64,000 bases of DNA from Billgrantia montanilacus. GTDB taxonomy: Bacteria; Pseudomonadota; Gammaproteobacteria; Pseudomonadales; Halomonadaceae. The notes beneath the pieces were generated by a model, which saw nothing but the letters and a program-made list of their open reading frames with translations, searched no databases and was not told the DNA's origin. The stretch is from the NCBI RefSeq assembly GCF_003336675.1, contig NZ_QPII01000003.1:62001-126000 (forward strand), read 5' to 3'. Shown one piece after another: positions 48,503 through 56,995 of the stretch (position 1 is the first letter of the stretch; each line of letters begins with the position of its first letter). A program made the position numbers and the translations under genes.

Positions 48503-49519
48503 ATGAAGGCAACCAAGCTGTTGACCACTGCCAGTATCGGCGCGCTGATGTTCGGCATGTCGGCTGCCGCACATTCCGCCGAGTGGCGCTATGCGCATGA
48601 GGAATTCGAGGGTGATGTCCAAGACGTGTTCGCTATCGCCTTCAAGGAATATATCGAGGAAAATTCCGACCATACCGTCCAGGTCTATCGCTTCGGCGAG
48701 CTGGGCGAGTCCGACGACATCATGGAGCAGACCCAGGCGGGTATTCTCCAGTTCGTCAATCAGTCGCCCGGCTTCACCGGTGCGCTGATTCCCGAGGCGC
48801 AGATCTTCTTCATTCCCTATCTGCTGCCCACCGACCAGGACGCGGTCGTCGAGTTCTTCAATACCAGCAAGGCCATCAACGAGATGTTCCCGGAGCTCTA
48901 TGCCGAGCAAGGCCTCGAGCTTCTGCAGATGTACCCGGAAGGCGAAATGGTCGTCACGCTGGACGAGCCCTTCACCAGCCCTGACGATCTGCGCGGCAAG
49001 AACGTCCGCACCATGACCAACCCGCTGCTCTCGGAAACCTATCGTGCCTTCGGCGCCACCCCGACCCCGCTGCCCTGGGGTGAAGTGTACGGCGGCCTGC
49101 AGACCGGCATCATCCAGGGCCAGGAAAACCCGATCTTCTGGATCGAATCCGGTGGTCTCTACGAGGTCTCTCCGCACCTGGTCTTCACCGGCCATGGCTG
49201 GTTCACCACCGCCATGATGGCCAATCAGGACTTCTTCGACGGTCTTTCCGAAGAGGAACAGCAACTGGTGCGTGACGCCAGCGATGCGGCCTATGAACAG
49301 ATCATCGACCACATCTCCGGGCTCGCCGATGAATCCCTGGAAAAGATCCAGGAGGCATCCGACGAGGTTACTGTAACCCGCCTCGACGAAGACCAGATCC
49401 AGGCCTTCCGCGAGCGTGCTCCGCAGGTCGAAGAGCGCTTCATCGAAATGACCGGTGACCGCGGCCAGGAGCTGCTCGAGCAGTTCAAGGCCGACCTGGA
49501 AGCCGTGACCGGCGAGTAA
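48503..49519 (+). CDS. teaA: TeaA, ectoine/hydroxyectoine-binding protein of a TRAP transporter
   Basis: A 338-residue periplasmic binding protein with a signal peptide ending near AHS-AEWRY. The segments WRYAHEEFEGDVQDVFA, YRFGELGESDDIMEQTQ, NPLLSETYRAFGATPTPLPW (in parts) and NPIFWIESGGLYEVSP closely follow TeaA of Halomonas elongata as I remember it. TeaA binds ectoine in the periplasm through stacking aromatic residues. GAGGAGA is eight bases upstream. Gene order teaA-teaB-teaC-teaD is that of H. elongata. A perfect palindrome follows the stop (49547-49576). Confidence 0.95.
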   Translation: MKATKLLTTASIGALMFGMSAAAHSAEWRYAHEEFEGDVQDVFAIAFKEYIEENSDHTVQVYRFGELGESDDIMEQTQAGILQFVNQSPGFTGALIPEAQIFFIPYLLPTDQDAVVEFFNTSKAINEMFPELYAEQGLELLQMYPEGEMVVTLDEPFTSPDDLRGKNVRTMTNPLLSETYRAFGATPTPLPWGEVYGGLQTGIIQGQENPIFWIESGGLYEVSPHLVFTGHGWFTTAMMANQDFFDGLSEEEQQLVRDASDAAYEQIIDHISGLADESLEKIQEASDEVTVTRLDEDQIQAFRERAPQVEERFIEMTGDRGQELLEQFKADLEAVTGE

Positions 49520-49546
49520 GCTTTCGGGCAACTCATCGTGAGCGTG

Positions 49547-49576
49547 CGAGGGGGTAGCCGGCCGGCTACCCCCTCG
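49547..49576 (+). terminator. 30-bp perfect palindrome after teaA (attenuator or mRNA stabiliser)
   Basis: CGAGGGGGTAGCCGG (49547-49561) is followed directly by its exact complement, ending in CTCG and then TTGTTTG. It lies 27 bases after teaA and before teaBC. It can partially terminate transcription or protect the teaA message from decay, giving more binding protein than permease. Confidence 0.75.
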
Positions 49577-49635
49577 TTGTTTGATGACGGGTTGCCTGGT
49601 GACGTGCTGTTTGATGACTTGTTGTTTGGTGAAAC
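49576..49635 (+). repeat. Four tandem 15-bp degenerate repeats in the teaA-teaB spacer
   Basis: Units GTTGTTTGATGACGG (49576), GTTGCCTGGTGACGT (49591), GCTGTTTGATGACTT (49606) and GTTGTTTGGTGAAAC (49621) follow each other without gaps. They start at the last base of the palindrome. As reading frame they give a repeated five-residue pattern, but the ribosome site for teaB lies further on, so the stretch is non-coding. Confidence 0.75.
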
Positions 49636-49700
49636 GGTTGTCCTTGACGGTGGAGAGGACACTCACTCCCTTCGCAGGGAACACTCAGGAGTCCGGTCGC

Positions 49701-50279
49701 ATGACAGAAGAAGAATCCGAGAAGAATTATCGCTCGACGCTCCCCGGCCCCCTGGGCATGGTCGATACCTGGATCAGCAAGGCCGAGTCAACGATCCTGG
49801 CCATGGGGGTGATACTGATGGCCATCAACACGGTGGCCAACGTGATCAGCCGCTTTCTGCTCGGCGAGAGCCTGCATTTTTCCGAAGAGGTGAATCGTAT
49901 CCTGATCGTGATGATCACCTTCGCCGGGCTCGGCTACGCCGCCCGCCACGGGCGACATATCCGCATGTCCGCCTTCTATGACGCCCTGCCCACTGGCGGC
50001 CGACGCTGGCTGATGATCATCATCTGCCTCTTCACCTCGGTGGTGATGTTCGCGCTCTGCTACTACTCCATCGGCTATATCAGCACGCTCTACGGTCGCG
50101 GACGAGTGCTCCCCTCTCTGAGCATCCCGGTATGGATCATCTACCTTTGGGTCCCGGTCGGATTCACCATTACCGGCATTCAGTACCTGCTCACCGCCAT
50201 CAAGAACCTCACCTCCCGTGACGTCTATCTGTCGACCCATGTGGTCGATGGCTACAAGGACACGGAAACCGAAGTCTGA
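49701..50279 (+). CDS. teaB: TeaB, ectoine TRAP transporter small permease
   Basis: A 192-residue DctQ-type protein with four helices (for example [20 protein letters not shown] and [20 protein letters not shown]) and the [15 protein letters not shown] segment. It links TeaA to TeaC. The ATG at 49701 has CAGGAG upstream. A 40-residue longer frame would be made mainly from the 15-bp repeats and is rejected. teaC starts 27 bases after its stop. Confidence 0.95.
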   Translation: MTEEESEKNYRSTLPGPLGMVDTWISKAESTILAMGVILMAINTVANVISRFLLGESLHFSEEVNRILIVMITFAGLGYAARHGRHIRMSAFYDALPTGGRRWLMIIICLFTSVVMFALCYYSIGYISTLYGRGRVLPSLSIPVWIIYLWVPVGFTITGIQYLLTAIKNLTSRDVYLSTHVVDGYKDTETEV

Positions 50280-50306
50280 CGCTGAGCACGAGAGGATTAG
50301 ACCACC

Positions 50307-51590
50307 ATGACAACCATCATCGTTTCCCTCATGATCGTGTTGCTGATGCTCGGCTTCCCGATGATGATTCCCCTTGCCACGGCGGCGTTCGTCGGCTTTT
50401 TCATGACCTTCGGCGGCACCGGCCAGATGGAAACCCTCATCCAGCAGATGATGGGCGGCATACGGCCCACGGCACTGATCGCCGTGCCCATGTTCATCCT
50501 GGCAGCCGACATCATGACCCGAGGCCAGTCCGCCGGCCGCCTGATCGACATGGTCATGAGCTTCGTCGGCCACGTCAAAGGCGGCCTTGCCGTCAGCACC
50601 GCGGCTTCCTGCACCCTGTTCGGTGCCGTTTCCGGCTCCACCCAGGCCACCGTGGTGGCGGTCGGTTCCCCGCTGCGCCCGCGCATGCTCAAGGCCGGCT
50701 ACAAGGATCCCTTCACCCTGGCGCTGATCATCAACTCCAGTGATATCGCCTTTCTGATCCCCCCCAGTATCGGCATGATCATCTACGGGGTCATTTCCGG
50801 CACCTCCATCGGCGAGCTGTTCATCGCCGGTATCGGCCCTGGCCTGCTGATCCTGTTGATGTTTTCGATCTACTGCGTGTTCTACGCCATCTATCACAAG
50901 GTGCCCACCGAGCCCAAGTCGAGCTGGAAGGAGCGTGCCCTTGCGGTACGTGACGCACTATGGCCCCTGGGTTTCCCGGTACTGATCGTCGGCGGCATCT
51001 ATGGCGGCATCTTCAGCCCGACCGAAGCAGCCGCCGCCTGTGTACTCTATGCGGTACTGCTTGAATTCGTGATCTTCCGCTCGCTGAAAATGCCGGATAT
51101 CTATACCATCGCCAAGTCCACCGGCCTGATCACCGCGGTGGTTTTCATCCTGGTGGCGGTAGGCAACGGCTTCTCGTGGATCATCTCCTTCGCCCAAATT
51201 CCACAGTCCCTGCTCGCCGCCTTCGGCATCAACGAGGCGGGCCCTGTCGGTGTGCTGGTCGCGATATCCATCGCCTTCTTCGTCGCCTGCATGTTCGTCG
51301 ACCCCATCGTTGTCATCCTGGTGCTGACACCCATCTTCGCACCGGCGATCGCCGCCTCCGGCCTGGATCCCGTGCATGTGGGTGTGTTGATCACCCTGCA
51401 GGTTGCGATAGGCTCCGCGACGCCACCCTTTGGCTGCGATATCTTCACGGCCATCGCCATCTTCAAGCGACCCTATTGGGAGGTGATCCGTGGCACCCCA
51501 CCCTTTATCTTCATGCTGGTGCTGTCGGCGGCCCTGATCATCATGTTCCCGCAGATCGCGCTGTTTCTGCGTGACCTGGCCTTCCGTTGA
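50307..51590 (+). CDS. teaC: TeaC, ectoine TRAP transporter large permease
   Basis: A 427-residue DctM-type permease with the usual 12 or so helices, beginning [20 protein letters not shown] and containing [20 protein letters not shown] and [18 protein letters not shown]. It imports ectoine and hydroxyectoine with sodium, both as osmoprotectant uptake and to recover leaked ectoine. Length and start match TeaC of H. elongata. teaD follows after 32 bases. Confidence 0.95.
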   Translation: MTTIIVSLMIVLLMLGFPMMIPLATAAFVGFFMTFGGTGQMETLIQQMMGGIRPTALIAVPMFILAADIMTRGQSAGRLIDMVMSFVGHVKGGLAVSTAASCTLFGAVSGSTQATVVAVGSPLRPRMLKAGYKDPFTLALIINSSDIAFLIPPSIGMIIYGVISGTSIGELFIAGIGPGLLILLMFSIYCVFYAIYHKVPTEPKSSWKERALAVRDALWPLGFPVLIVGGIYGGIFSPTEAAAACVLYAVLLEFVIFRSLKMPDIYTIAKSTGLITAVVFILVAVGNGFSWIISFAQIPQSLLAAFGINEAGPVGVLVAISIAFFVACMFVDPIVVILVLTPIFAPAIAASGLDPVHVGVLITLQVAIGSATPPFGCDIFTAIAIFKRPYWEVIRGTPPFIFMLVLSAALIIMFPQIALFLRDLAFR

Positions 51591-51622
51591 TCGGCGAGAC
51601 TGACCCCGCTAAGGAGATGGTG

Positions 51623-52066
51623 ATGTTCAATCGGATACTGGTACCGGTGGATGGTTCGAAGGGCGCCATGAAGGCGCTGGAAAAGGCCGTGGGGCTGCAG
51701 ATGCTGACCGGCGCCGAGCTCTATGTGCTTTGTGTGTTCAAGCACCACAGCCTGTTGGAGGCCTCGCTCTCCATGGTGCGCCCCGACAAGCTGGATATTC
51801 CCGATGACGCGCTCAAGGAGTACGCCACCGAGATCGCCGTGCATGCCAAGGGCGAGGCGGTGGAGCTGGGCGCCGACCCGGCGCGACTGCGTGCCTTCGT
51901 CAAGGGTGGGCGTCCTTCGCGCACCATCGTTCGCTTCGCCCGCAAGCGTGAGTGCGACCTGATCGTGATCGGAGCACAGGGCACCAATGGGGAGAAGAGC
52001 CTGCTGCTGGGGAGCGTCGCCCAGCGCGTGGCGGGCTCCGCCCACTGCCCTACCCTGGTGGTCTGA
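51623..52066 (+). CDS. teaD: TeaD, universal stress protein of the ectoine transporter
   Basis: A 147-residue single-domain Usp protein with [19 protein letters not shown] and the ATP-binding pattern [20 protein letters not shown] (G-2x-G-9x-GS type). In H. elongata TeaD binds ATP and tunes down ectoine uptake; length is the same. The ATG at 51623 has AAGGAG six bases upstream; starts at 51587 and 51617 lack proper spacing. It closes the tea operon. Confidence 0.93.
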   Translation: MFNRILVPVDGSKGAMKALEKAVGLQMLTGAELYVLCVFKHHSLLEASLSMVRPDKLDIPDDALKEYATEIAVHAKGEAVELGADPARLRAFVKGGRPSRTIVRFARKRECDLIVIGAQGTNGEKSLLLGSVAQRVAGSAHCPTLVV

Positions 52067-52191
52067 CCCACTCGGCCTGTCCGGTCGAGCCCCCATTTGT
52101 CAGCGGGTGGGGAACCAGACCGGCCTTGTTAGAGTCCGAATAGCTGCCAACGGGTTCACGCCACACTGCTTCTATTTCCAAAGGATTCAGC

Positions 52192-52875
52192 ATGAAGACA
52201 CTCCTGACTTCCGCCTCCTTGGTCACGTTGATGGCCGCAGCTCCGCTCGCGCTAGCCTCACCGGAGACCGAGGACGAGCGCCTCAGCTACAGCCTGGGCA
52301 TTGCCTATGGCCAGAGCATCGCACAGGAGTATGCCGACCTGGACGTGGATGCCTTCGCCGACGCAATACGCGATGTCATCGAAGAGAATGAGCTGGCCAT
52401 GAGTGCCGATGAGATGGCCGAGACCCTGAGCCGGTTTCAGGAGCAGGCCATTGCCACCCGTCAGGCCGAAACCCAGGAAATGGCCGAACGCAATCTTGCA
52501 GAGGGTGAAACCTTCCTGGTCGAGAATGCCGAACGGGAAGAAGTCGAGACCACCGAGTCGGGCCTGCAGTATGAGGTCATGGAAGCCGGCGATGGCGCAA
52601 GCCCGGGGCCGACCTCCCACGTGGAAGTCCACTATGAGGGTACGCTGGTCGACGGCACCGTATTCGACAGCTCCTTCGATCGCGGTGAGTCGGTCAGCTT
52701 TCGGGTCGATCAGGTCATCGAGGGTTGGCAGGAAGCCTTGCAGCTGATGAGTGTCGGCGATACCTGGACGCTCTACATTCCCCCCGAGCTTGGCTATGGC
52801 GCTCAGGGACAGGGTCCCATCGGACCCAACGAGACGCTGATCTTTCAGGTCGAACTGCTCGATGTGATGGATTGA
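52192..52875 (+). CDS. FKBP-type peptidyl-prolyl isomerase (FkpA/Mip-like)
   Basis: A 227-residue protein with a signal peptide ending ALA-SPETE, an N-terminal helical dimerisation domain (LSYSLGIAYGQSIAQEY, followed by long charged helices), and a C-terminal FKBP domain (VEVHYEGTLVDGTVFDSSFD, VIEGWQEALQLM, LIFQVELLDV). It assists periplasmic protein folding. The protein is very acidic, as in halophile periplasm. It precedes the PHB-depolymerase-like gene by ten bases, so the two are probably co-transcribed. Confidence 0.92.
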   Translation: MKTLLTSASLVTLMAAAPLALASPETEDERLSYSLGIAYGQSIAQEYADLDVDAFADAIRDVIEENELAMSADEMAETLSRFQEQAIATRQAETQEMAERNLAEGETFLVENAEREEVETTESGLQYEVMEAGDGASPGPTSHVEVHYEGTLVDGTVFDSSFDRGESVSFRVDQVIEGWQEALQLMSVGDTWTLYIPPELGYGAQGQGPIGPNETLIFQVELLDVMD

Positions 52876-52885
52876 CAGCCAGCCG

Positions 52886-53926
52886 ATGAGAGCCTTTCCC
52901 CCTTTTATCGCCGGCCTGATCTTCTCGGCCGGCGCCCTGGCTGACGACCCGCTGCCGGAGCTGCCACAACTTGGCACATCGCCCGACGCCATCAGCGTGA
53001 TCGGTATCTCGTCGGGTGGCTATATGGCCACCCAGCTTGCCGTGGCTTGGCCGGAGCGCTTCAAGGGCCTGGCAGTACTCGCTGCCGGCCCGTGGAGCTG
53101 CGCCCAGGGCGGCCTGGGACGCGCCCTTGGCCAGTGCATGTCGACCCGGCGAGGCCCTCCGGACCTGGCCAGCCTGGACCTGAAGCTACGCGATTACCAG
53201 GCGCGTGAGCTGGTGGGTCATACCGCCGACCTCGCCAAGCTACGTGCCTATGTGTGGCACGGTGGCGCCGATAATGTGGTCGATCCTTCCCTGGGTGAGG
53301 CCTTGGCCAAGCAGCTGTCGGGCTGGTTGGCCAATCCCCCGGAACAGCTGCAGGTAGACGTCGCTCCGGAAGCCGGCCACGGCTGGCCCATACGCTCCAA
53401 TGAGCAGATTCCCCCCAGCTGGCTAGCCGAGTGTCGCGGCGGTGGCGGGACTCACCTGCTGGCCTGCGGTACGGATATCGCTGGCGATGCACTGGCCTGG
53501 CTCCACGGCGAGCTTGCCCCGGCGCAAGAAGTTGATATGACGCAGCTGTTGCGCTTCGATCAGGAAGACTTTGCGGTACGCGGGATGAGCTCGGTGGGGT
53601 ATGCGCTGATCCCCGAGGCGTGCAAGGCCGGGGGCTGCGACCTGACACTCGCCCTGCATGGCTGTGGAATGGACAGCGAGCAGATCGACGAAGCCTTCGT
53701 CCGCCACAGCGGTCTCAATGAGTGGGCCGTGGCCAACCAGCGGGTCGTGCTCTACCCCCAGGCGAAAACCAGCCTGGCCAATCCCCAGGGGTGCTGGGAC
53801 TGGTGGGGCTTTACCGAGAGCACCTGGCAGCTAGACCCCCTGCACGATACCCGGGAAGGGGTCCAGGTAAGCGCGCTGATGGCCATGATCGACCGGCTGG
53901 AGGAGAGCCCGGCCGAGGACGAGTGA
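52886..53926 (+). CDS. Secreted PHB-depolymerase-like alpha/beta hydrolase with permuted motif order
   Basis: A 346-residue protein with a signal peptide (about 1-19, ALA-DDPL). The nucleophile motif GISSGG has serine 42; probable aspartate 129 (GGADNVVDP), histidine 165 (EAGHGWP), and the oxyanion-type LHGCG at 257-261 near the C-terminus. In common alpha/beta hydrolases the HG motif precedes the serine, so this order is the circularly permuted one known from a fungal PHB depolymerase. At least eight cysteines suggest disulfides. It would cut short-chain polyhydroxyalkanoate or similar esters outside the cytosol. Converges with SCO1, two bases apart. Confidence 0.8.
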   Translation: MRAFPPFIAGLIFSAGALADDPLPELPQLGTSPDAISVIGISSGGYMATQLAVAWPERFKGLAVLAAGPWSCAQGGLGRALGQCMSTRRGPPDLASLDLKLRDYQARELVGHTADLAKLRAYVWHGGADNVVDPSLGEALAKQLSGWLANPPEQLQVDVAPEAGHGWPIRSNEQIPPSWLAECRGGGGTHLLACGTDIAGDALAWLHGELAPAQEVDMTQLLRFDQEDFAVRGMSSVGYALIPEACKAGGCDLTLALHGCGMDSEQIDEAFVRHSGLNEWAVANQRVVLYPQAKTSLANPQGCWDWWGFTESTWQLDPLHDTREGVQVSALMAMIDRLEESPAEDE

Positions 53927-53927
53927 C

Positions 53928-54524
53928 CTACCCTCCCAGTTCGTTCTCCAGCGCCGAGCGCAGCGGGTGCGGCGTCGGCGAATAGAGCACCCGCTGCAGG
54001 ATCTGGCCATCGCGGTCGACGAGATAGAGCGATGAACTGTGATCGACGGTGTATTCCATCGCCGAATCGGGTGTTTCCACCCGGCGCCACACCACGTTAT
54101 AGCGCCCGGCCAGCTCCTCGAGCTGCGCCTCGCTGCCGGCGGCACCGATGAAGTCGTCTCCGAAATAGCCTACGTACTCTTCCAGTCGCTCAATCGTGTC
54201 CCGCTCGGGGTCCACCGTGATCATGACCGGCACCACCCGCTGGCGCTGCTCGTCATCGAGCCCCTGCATGACCTGACGAATCACGGCCATGCTCATGGGG
54301 CAGACGTCCGGACAGTAGGTATAGCCAAAGAAGAGTATGGCGATCTGGCCGTCATCCATCTGGCTCAGCGAGAAATCACCCTGGGTCGAGGGCAGCTCTA
54401 CCGGGCCACCCCGAGGGCTGCCATCGTCCGCCGCCCTTTGCTGCTCGTACCAACCATAGCCCCCGAGAGCAACGGCAAGCACGAACACGACACCCAACAC
54501 CTTCCAGATACCCTGTCGCCTCAT
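53928..54524 (-). CDS. SCO1/SenC/PrrC family copper chaperone
   Basis: A 198-residue protein with one N-terminal membrane anchor (WKVLGVVFVLAVALGGYGW), the copper-binding CPDVC (residues 71-75) in FGYTYCPDVCP, and histidine 162 (YTVDHSSSLYLVD). SCO proteins deliver copper to the CuA site of cytochrome oxidase or reduce its thiols. It overlaps the upstream small gene by four bases, suggesting the two work together. Confidence 0.92.
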   Translation of the reverse strand: MRRQGIWKVLGVVFVLAVALGGYGWYEQQRAADDGSPRGGPVELPSTQGDFSLSQMDDGQIAILFFGYTYCPDVCPMSMAVIRQVMQGLDDEQRQRVVPVMITVDPERDTIERLEEYVGYFGDDFIGAAGSEAQLEELAGRYNVVWRRVETPDSAMEYTVDHSSSLYLVDRDGQILQRVLYSPTPHPLRSALENELGG

Positions 54525-55033
54525 GGCACACTTCGCTCCACAGTAAAATCGAACCGGCTACCCAGCCGGCCATCGGGGGTTTCCACCACGACCCGGGCTA
54601 GCCAGGGCATGGTCGCTTCGGTGCAGATCGGTACCTGGGCCAAGCCCTCGTAGCGGCCATTATCCTGCGCTTCGAGGGGGAATCGGTGCAAGCCCATGTC
54701 CATATCGCGGCCAACGAAGTCGACATGAACGGCGGTGGCCTCCACGCCCTCCAGGGTTACCGTCAGGGGCAGCAGGTCCAGCGCCTGAATCCCCTCCGGA
54801 GCGTCGGCCGCCAGGCTCAGCTCCCGGGAGCCCCCCAGCATCGCCTTGCAGGACGAGCGATGCAACTCGCAGGGGGCCACCGCGGCGTACCAGGCGATGT
54901 CGCGGTCGCCCCGCACCAGGTGCGAAGCCAGGTACCATAATGCCGCCACCAGTGCCAGCAGGGTGGCGAGCATCAACAGGCGGAGTCCGGGAAAGCGGGT
55001 GTGCCGTGGATCTGGCAGAGTCGATGAGCTCAT
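54521..55033 (-). CDS. Membrane-anchored protein with Cys/Met/His motif, paired with SCO1
   Basis: A 170-residue protein with one helix at residues 17-38 (LRLLMLATLLALVAALWYLA) and a periplasmic domain. It has APCELHRSSC (C55, C62), DMDMGLHRFPLE (M111, M113, H116) and PICTEATMPW (C137, M142). Such thiol, methionine and histidine ligands suggest copper handling, and the four-base overlap with SCO1 supports a shared role in oxidase assembly. I do not recognise the family. Its start is separated from the AEC gene by 121 bases on opposite strands. Confidence 0.7.
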   Translation of the reverse strand: MSSSTLPDPRHTRFPGLRLLMLATLLALVAALWYLASHLVRGDRDIAWYAAVAPCELHRSSCKAMLGGSRELSLAADAPEGIQALDLLPLTVTLEGVEATAVHVDFVGRDMDMGLHRFPLEAQDNGRYEGLAQVPICTEATMPWLARVVVETPDGRLGSRFDFTVERSVP

Positions 55034-55154
55034 GACGGCGAAAGCAGCACTCCAATGAGAGGCGACAGAGGGGTAAGCTTAACAGCATTTGCCGGGCGTC
55101 GACCGTGGATGGATGTCGCAGGGCAGCGGCTCTACCTGGACGTAAGGAGGGGGA

Positions 55155-56069
55155 ATGGAAGGTGTGGCGCAGGCATTGGGCCCGCTGTTTCTATTGATAC
55201 TGCTGGGCGCCGTGCTGGGCTGGCGCCGCCTGCCCGGCGACGACTTCTGGCCCGCCATGGAGCGGCTGATTTACTTTCTGCTGTTTCCCGCCATGCTGGT
55301 GGCCACCCTGGCTACTGCCGATGTCAGTCAGGTACCCGTGGCGCGTCTGGCAATGGTGCTGCTCGGCACCCTGCTGCTCTTCGCCGCCCTGCTGTGGGTC
55401 CTGCGGCCGAAACTGGGGCTCGACTCGGCTGCCTTCACATCGGTATTTCAGGGCGCCGTGCGCTTCAACACCTACGTGGGCGTTGCCGGGGCGGCGGCGC
55501 TGCACGGCTCTGCCGGTGCCACCGTGGCAGCGGTTGCCGTGGCACTGATGGTACCGGTGGTCAACGTCCTCTGTGTGGCGAGCTTCATTGCCGCCGGCAC
55601 CTTGGGCCCCTCCAGTCTGGGCAAGAGCCTGCTGGCGCTGGTGCGCAATCCGCTGATTCTTGCCTGCCTGGTCGGCATCGCCCTGAACCTGACTGGCATC
55701 GGACTTCCCGGCTGGAGCGGCGCCACAGTAGAATTGCTGGGACGAGCGGCCCTGCCGCTAGGCCTGGTCGCGGTAGGCGTGGCGCTGCGCCCCCGAGCGC
55801 TGATGCGCCTGGACCGCGGCGTCTGGACATCCAACCTGGTGAAGCTGGCACTGATGCCGGCAGTGGTACTGCTACTCGCCATGGCGCTGGGGCTGGACCC
55901 GGTAAGCCGCGACGTGGCGCTGCTGTTCGCCGCGCTACCCACCGCCACTTCGGCCTATATCCTGGCCCGCCAGCTGGGAGGAGACGCCGAGCTGATGGCC
56001 GCCTTGATCACCGGCCAGACGCTGCTGGCCATGGCCACGCTGCCGCTCTGGTTGAGGCTGGCCGGCTAG
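55155..56069 (+). CDS. AEC family auxin-efflux-carrier-like transporter
   Basis: A 304-residue membrane protein with about ten helices in two repeats (LGPLFLLILLGAVLGWRRLP; LVRNPLILACLVGIALNL) and NTYVGVAG, typical of the AEC/mae transporters. Substrates vary (organic acids, amino acids); unknown here. A very strong ribosome site, GGAGGGGGA, directly precedes the ATG at 55155. That site is complementary to the C-rich stretch of the RNA at 56140-56256 (8 bases). Confidence 0.85.
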   Translation: MEGVAQALGPLFLLILLGAVLGWRRLPGDDFWPAMERLIYFLLFPAMLVATLATADVSQVPVARLAMVLLGTLLLFAALLWVLRPKLGLDSAAFTSVFQGAVRFNTYVGVAGAAALHGSAGATVAAVAVALMVPVVNVLCVASFIAAGTLGPSSLGKSLLALVRNPLILACLVGIALNLTGIGLPGWSGATVELLGRAALPLGLVAVGVALRPRALMRLDRGVWTSNLVKLALMPAVVLLLAMALGLDPVSRDVALLFAALPTATSAYILARQLGGDAELMAALITGQTLLAMATLPLWLRLAG

Positions 56070-56084
56070 GAAATAAAACTTAAT

Positions 56085-56133
56085 AAAAAGTATTCGCATT
56101 TGTGTTGACGTCGTAAACGAGAATGATTACAGT
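56085..56133 (+). promoter_or_regulatory. Promoter with overlapping Fur-box-like sequences
   Basis: TTGACG (56105-56110), a 17-base spacer and TACAGT (56128-56133) form a good sigma-70 promoter. GTAAACGAGAATGATTACA (56113-56131), covering the spacer and -10, matches 12 of 19 positions of the Fur consensus GATAATGATAATCATTATC. A second, weaker match (10 of 19, minus strand) is at 56085-56103. Fur binding here would block the promoter when iron is plentiful. Confidence 0.65.
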
Positions 56134-56139
56134 GTGGGT

Positions 56140-56256
56140 GTGGCGTTTGATGAGGCGCCACACCCATAAGAGGATCGCCAGTTCCTCGTTATGGTTTCTC
56201 CCCCTCATTTGCTAGTCACGGTCTTGCCTGCGCCCTCTCTGAGGGCGCTTTTTTTT
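56140..56256 (+). ncRNA. Candidate iron-regulated small RNA
   Basis: About 117 nt from the predicted start to the end of the T-run. Stem 1: GGGTGTGGCG/CGCCACACCC (56136-56145 with 56156-56165; the start may lie inside it). Stem 2: CCATAAGAGGA (56164-56174) with TCCTC and TTATGG (56183-56194, one bulge). Then an unpaired C/U-rich stretch 56195-56229 including TTTCTCCCCCTCATTT, then the terminator. No coding frame with a ribosome site fits. Size, Fur-type promoter and hairpin layout resemble PrrF/RyhB RNAs functionally, though no sequence identity to them is claimed. Confidence 0.6.
56230..56256 (+). terminator. Intrinsic terminator of the candidate small RNA
   Basis: GCGCCCTC (56230-56237) pairs perfectly with GAGGGCGC (56241-56248) over a TCT loop, followed by eight T. 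One of the best intrinsic terminators in the window. Confidence 0.88.
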
Positions 56257-56322
56257 GTTGCTTCGATTGCTCCCCTTGTTCCCGGTTCAGGACCTTGCCT
56301 ACCATGGCAGGCAATTTCCATC

Positions 56323-56995
56323 TTGTCGGAGGTAGCTTTAGCTCGCGACGGCGGTGTTGCCAGCATTAGCGGTAACCTCCAGCGTTACCGCCTCCGCCGA
56401 GGCGCCTGACGGCGCCAGTCGCGACGCGGAGTCGGAGCGCCGAACCGAGCGCTCCAACAGCTGCATTTTCCTGCCATGGCAGGTAACTTCCATGCTGTCG
56501 GAGGAAGCTTCAGCTCACGACTGGAGGCCAAAGGGCTCCCGGCGGTGTTGCCAGCGCTGGCGATGATCACCAGCGTTGCCGCCTCCGCCGAGGCACCTGA
56601 TGGCGCCAGTCGCGACGCGAAGCAGCGCTCCAACAGCTGATTTTTCCTGCCAAGGCAGGCAACTTCCATACTGTTGGAGGAAGCTTTAGCTCACGACTGG
56701 AGGCCGAAGGGCTCCCGGCAGTGTTGCCAGCGCTGGCGATAACCACAGCGTTGCCGCCTCCGCCGAGGCGCCTGATGGCGCCAGTCGCGATGCGGAGCGG
56801 CGCTCCAACAATGATTCTCTCCACCGACGCTGCCACATCGCTGTTGGAGCACCTTTAGATCGCGACTGGAGGCCGAAGGGCTCCCGGCGGGGTTGCCAAC
56901 GTTCGCGCCCATCACCGGCGTTTCAGCCTCCGCCAAGGCGCCTGGCGGCGCCAGTCGCGACGCGGAGTCGGAGCGCCGAACCGAGCGCTCCAACA
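56323..56995. repeat. Array of four BIME-like units of paired inverted REP sequences
   Basis: Units at 56323-56459, 56496-56635, 56672-56810 and 56842-56995 (137-154 bp). Each starts TGTTGGAG or TTGTCGGAG and ends CTCCAACA, with CGACTGGAGG or similar near the left end and GGCGCCAGTCGCGA near the right end, so each is two REP-like heads in inverted orientation. Spacers of 31-36 bp share CCTGCCATGGCAGG (between 1-2-3) or ATGATTCTCTCCACCGACG (after 3 and 4). No gene is present; 56257-57026 is otherwise repeat. Confidence 0.75.

Noticed and set aside
49576..49635. CRISPR array from four short repeats
   Set aside because: Repeats are contiguous 15-mers with no spacers, and no cas genes are present.
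49581..49700. 40-residue N-terminal extension of TeaB
   Set aside because: Made of the 15-bp repeats and has no ribosome site; the start at 49701 has CAGGAG and matches TeaB length.
49577..49700. Sigma-54 promoter before teaB
   Set aside because: No TGGCAC-N5-TTGC pattern found in the spacer.
56323..56995. CRISPR or coding repeats in the 56-57 kb gap
   Set aside because: Units of 137-154 bp are themselves inverted pairs; frames across them are broken.
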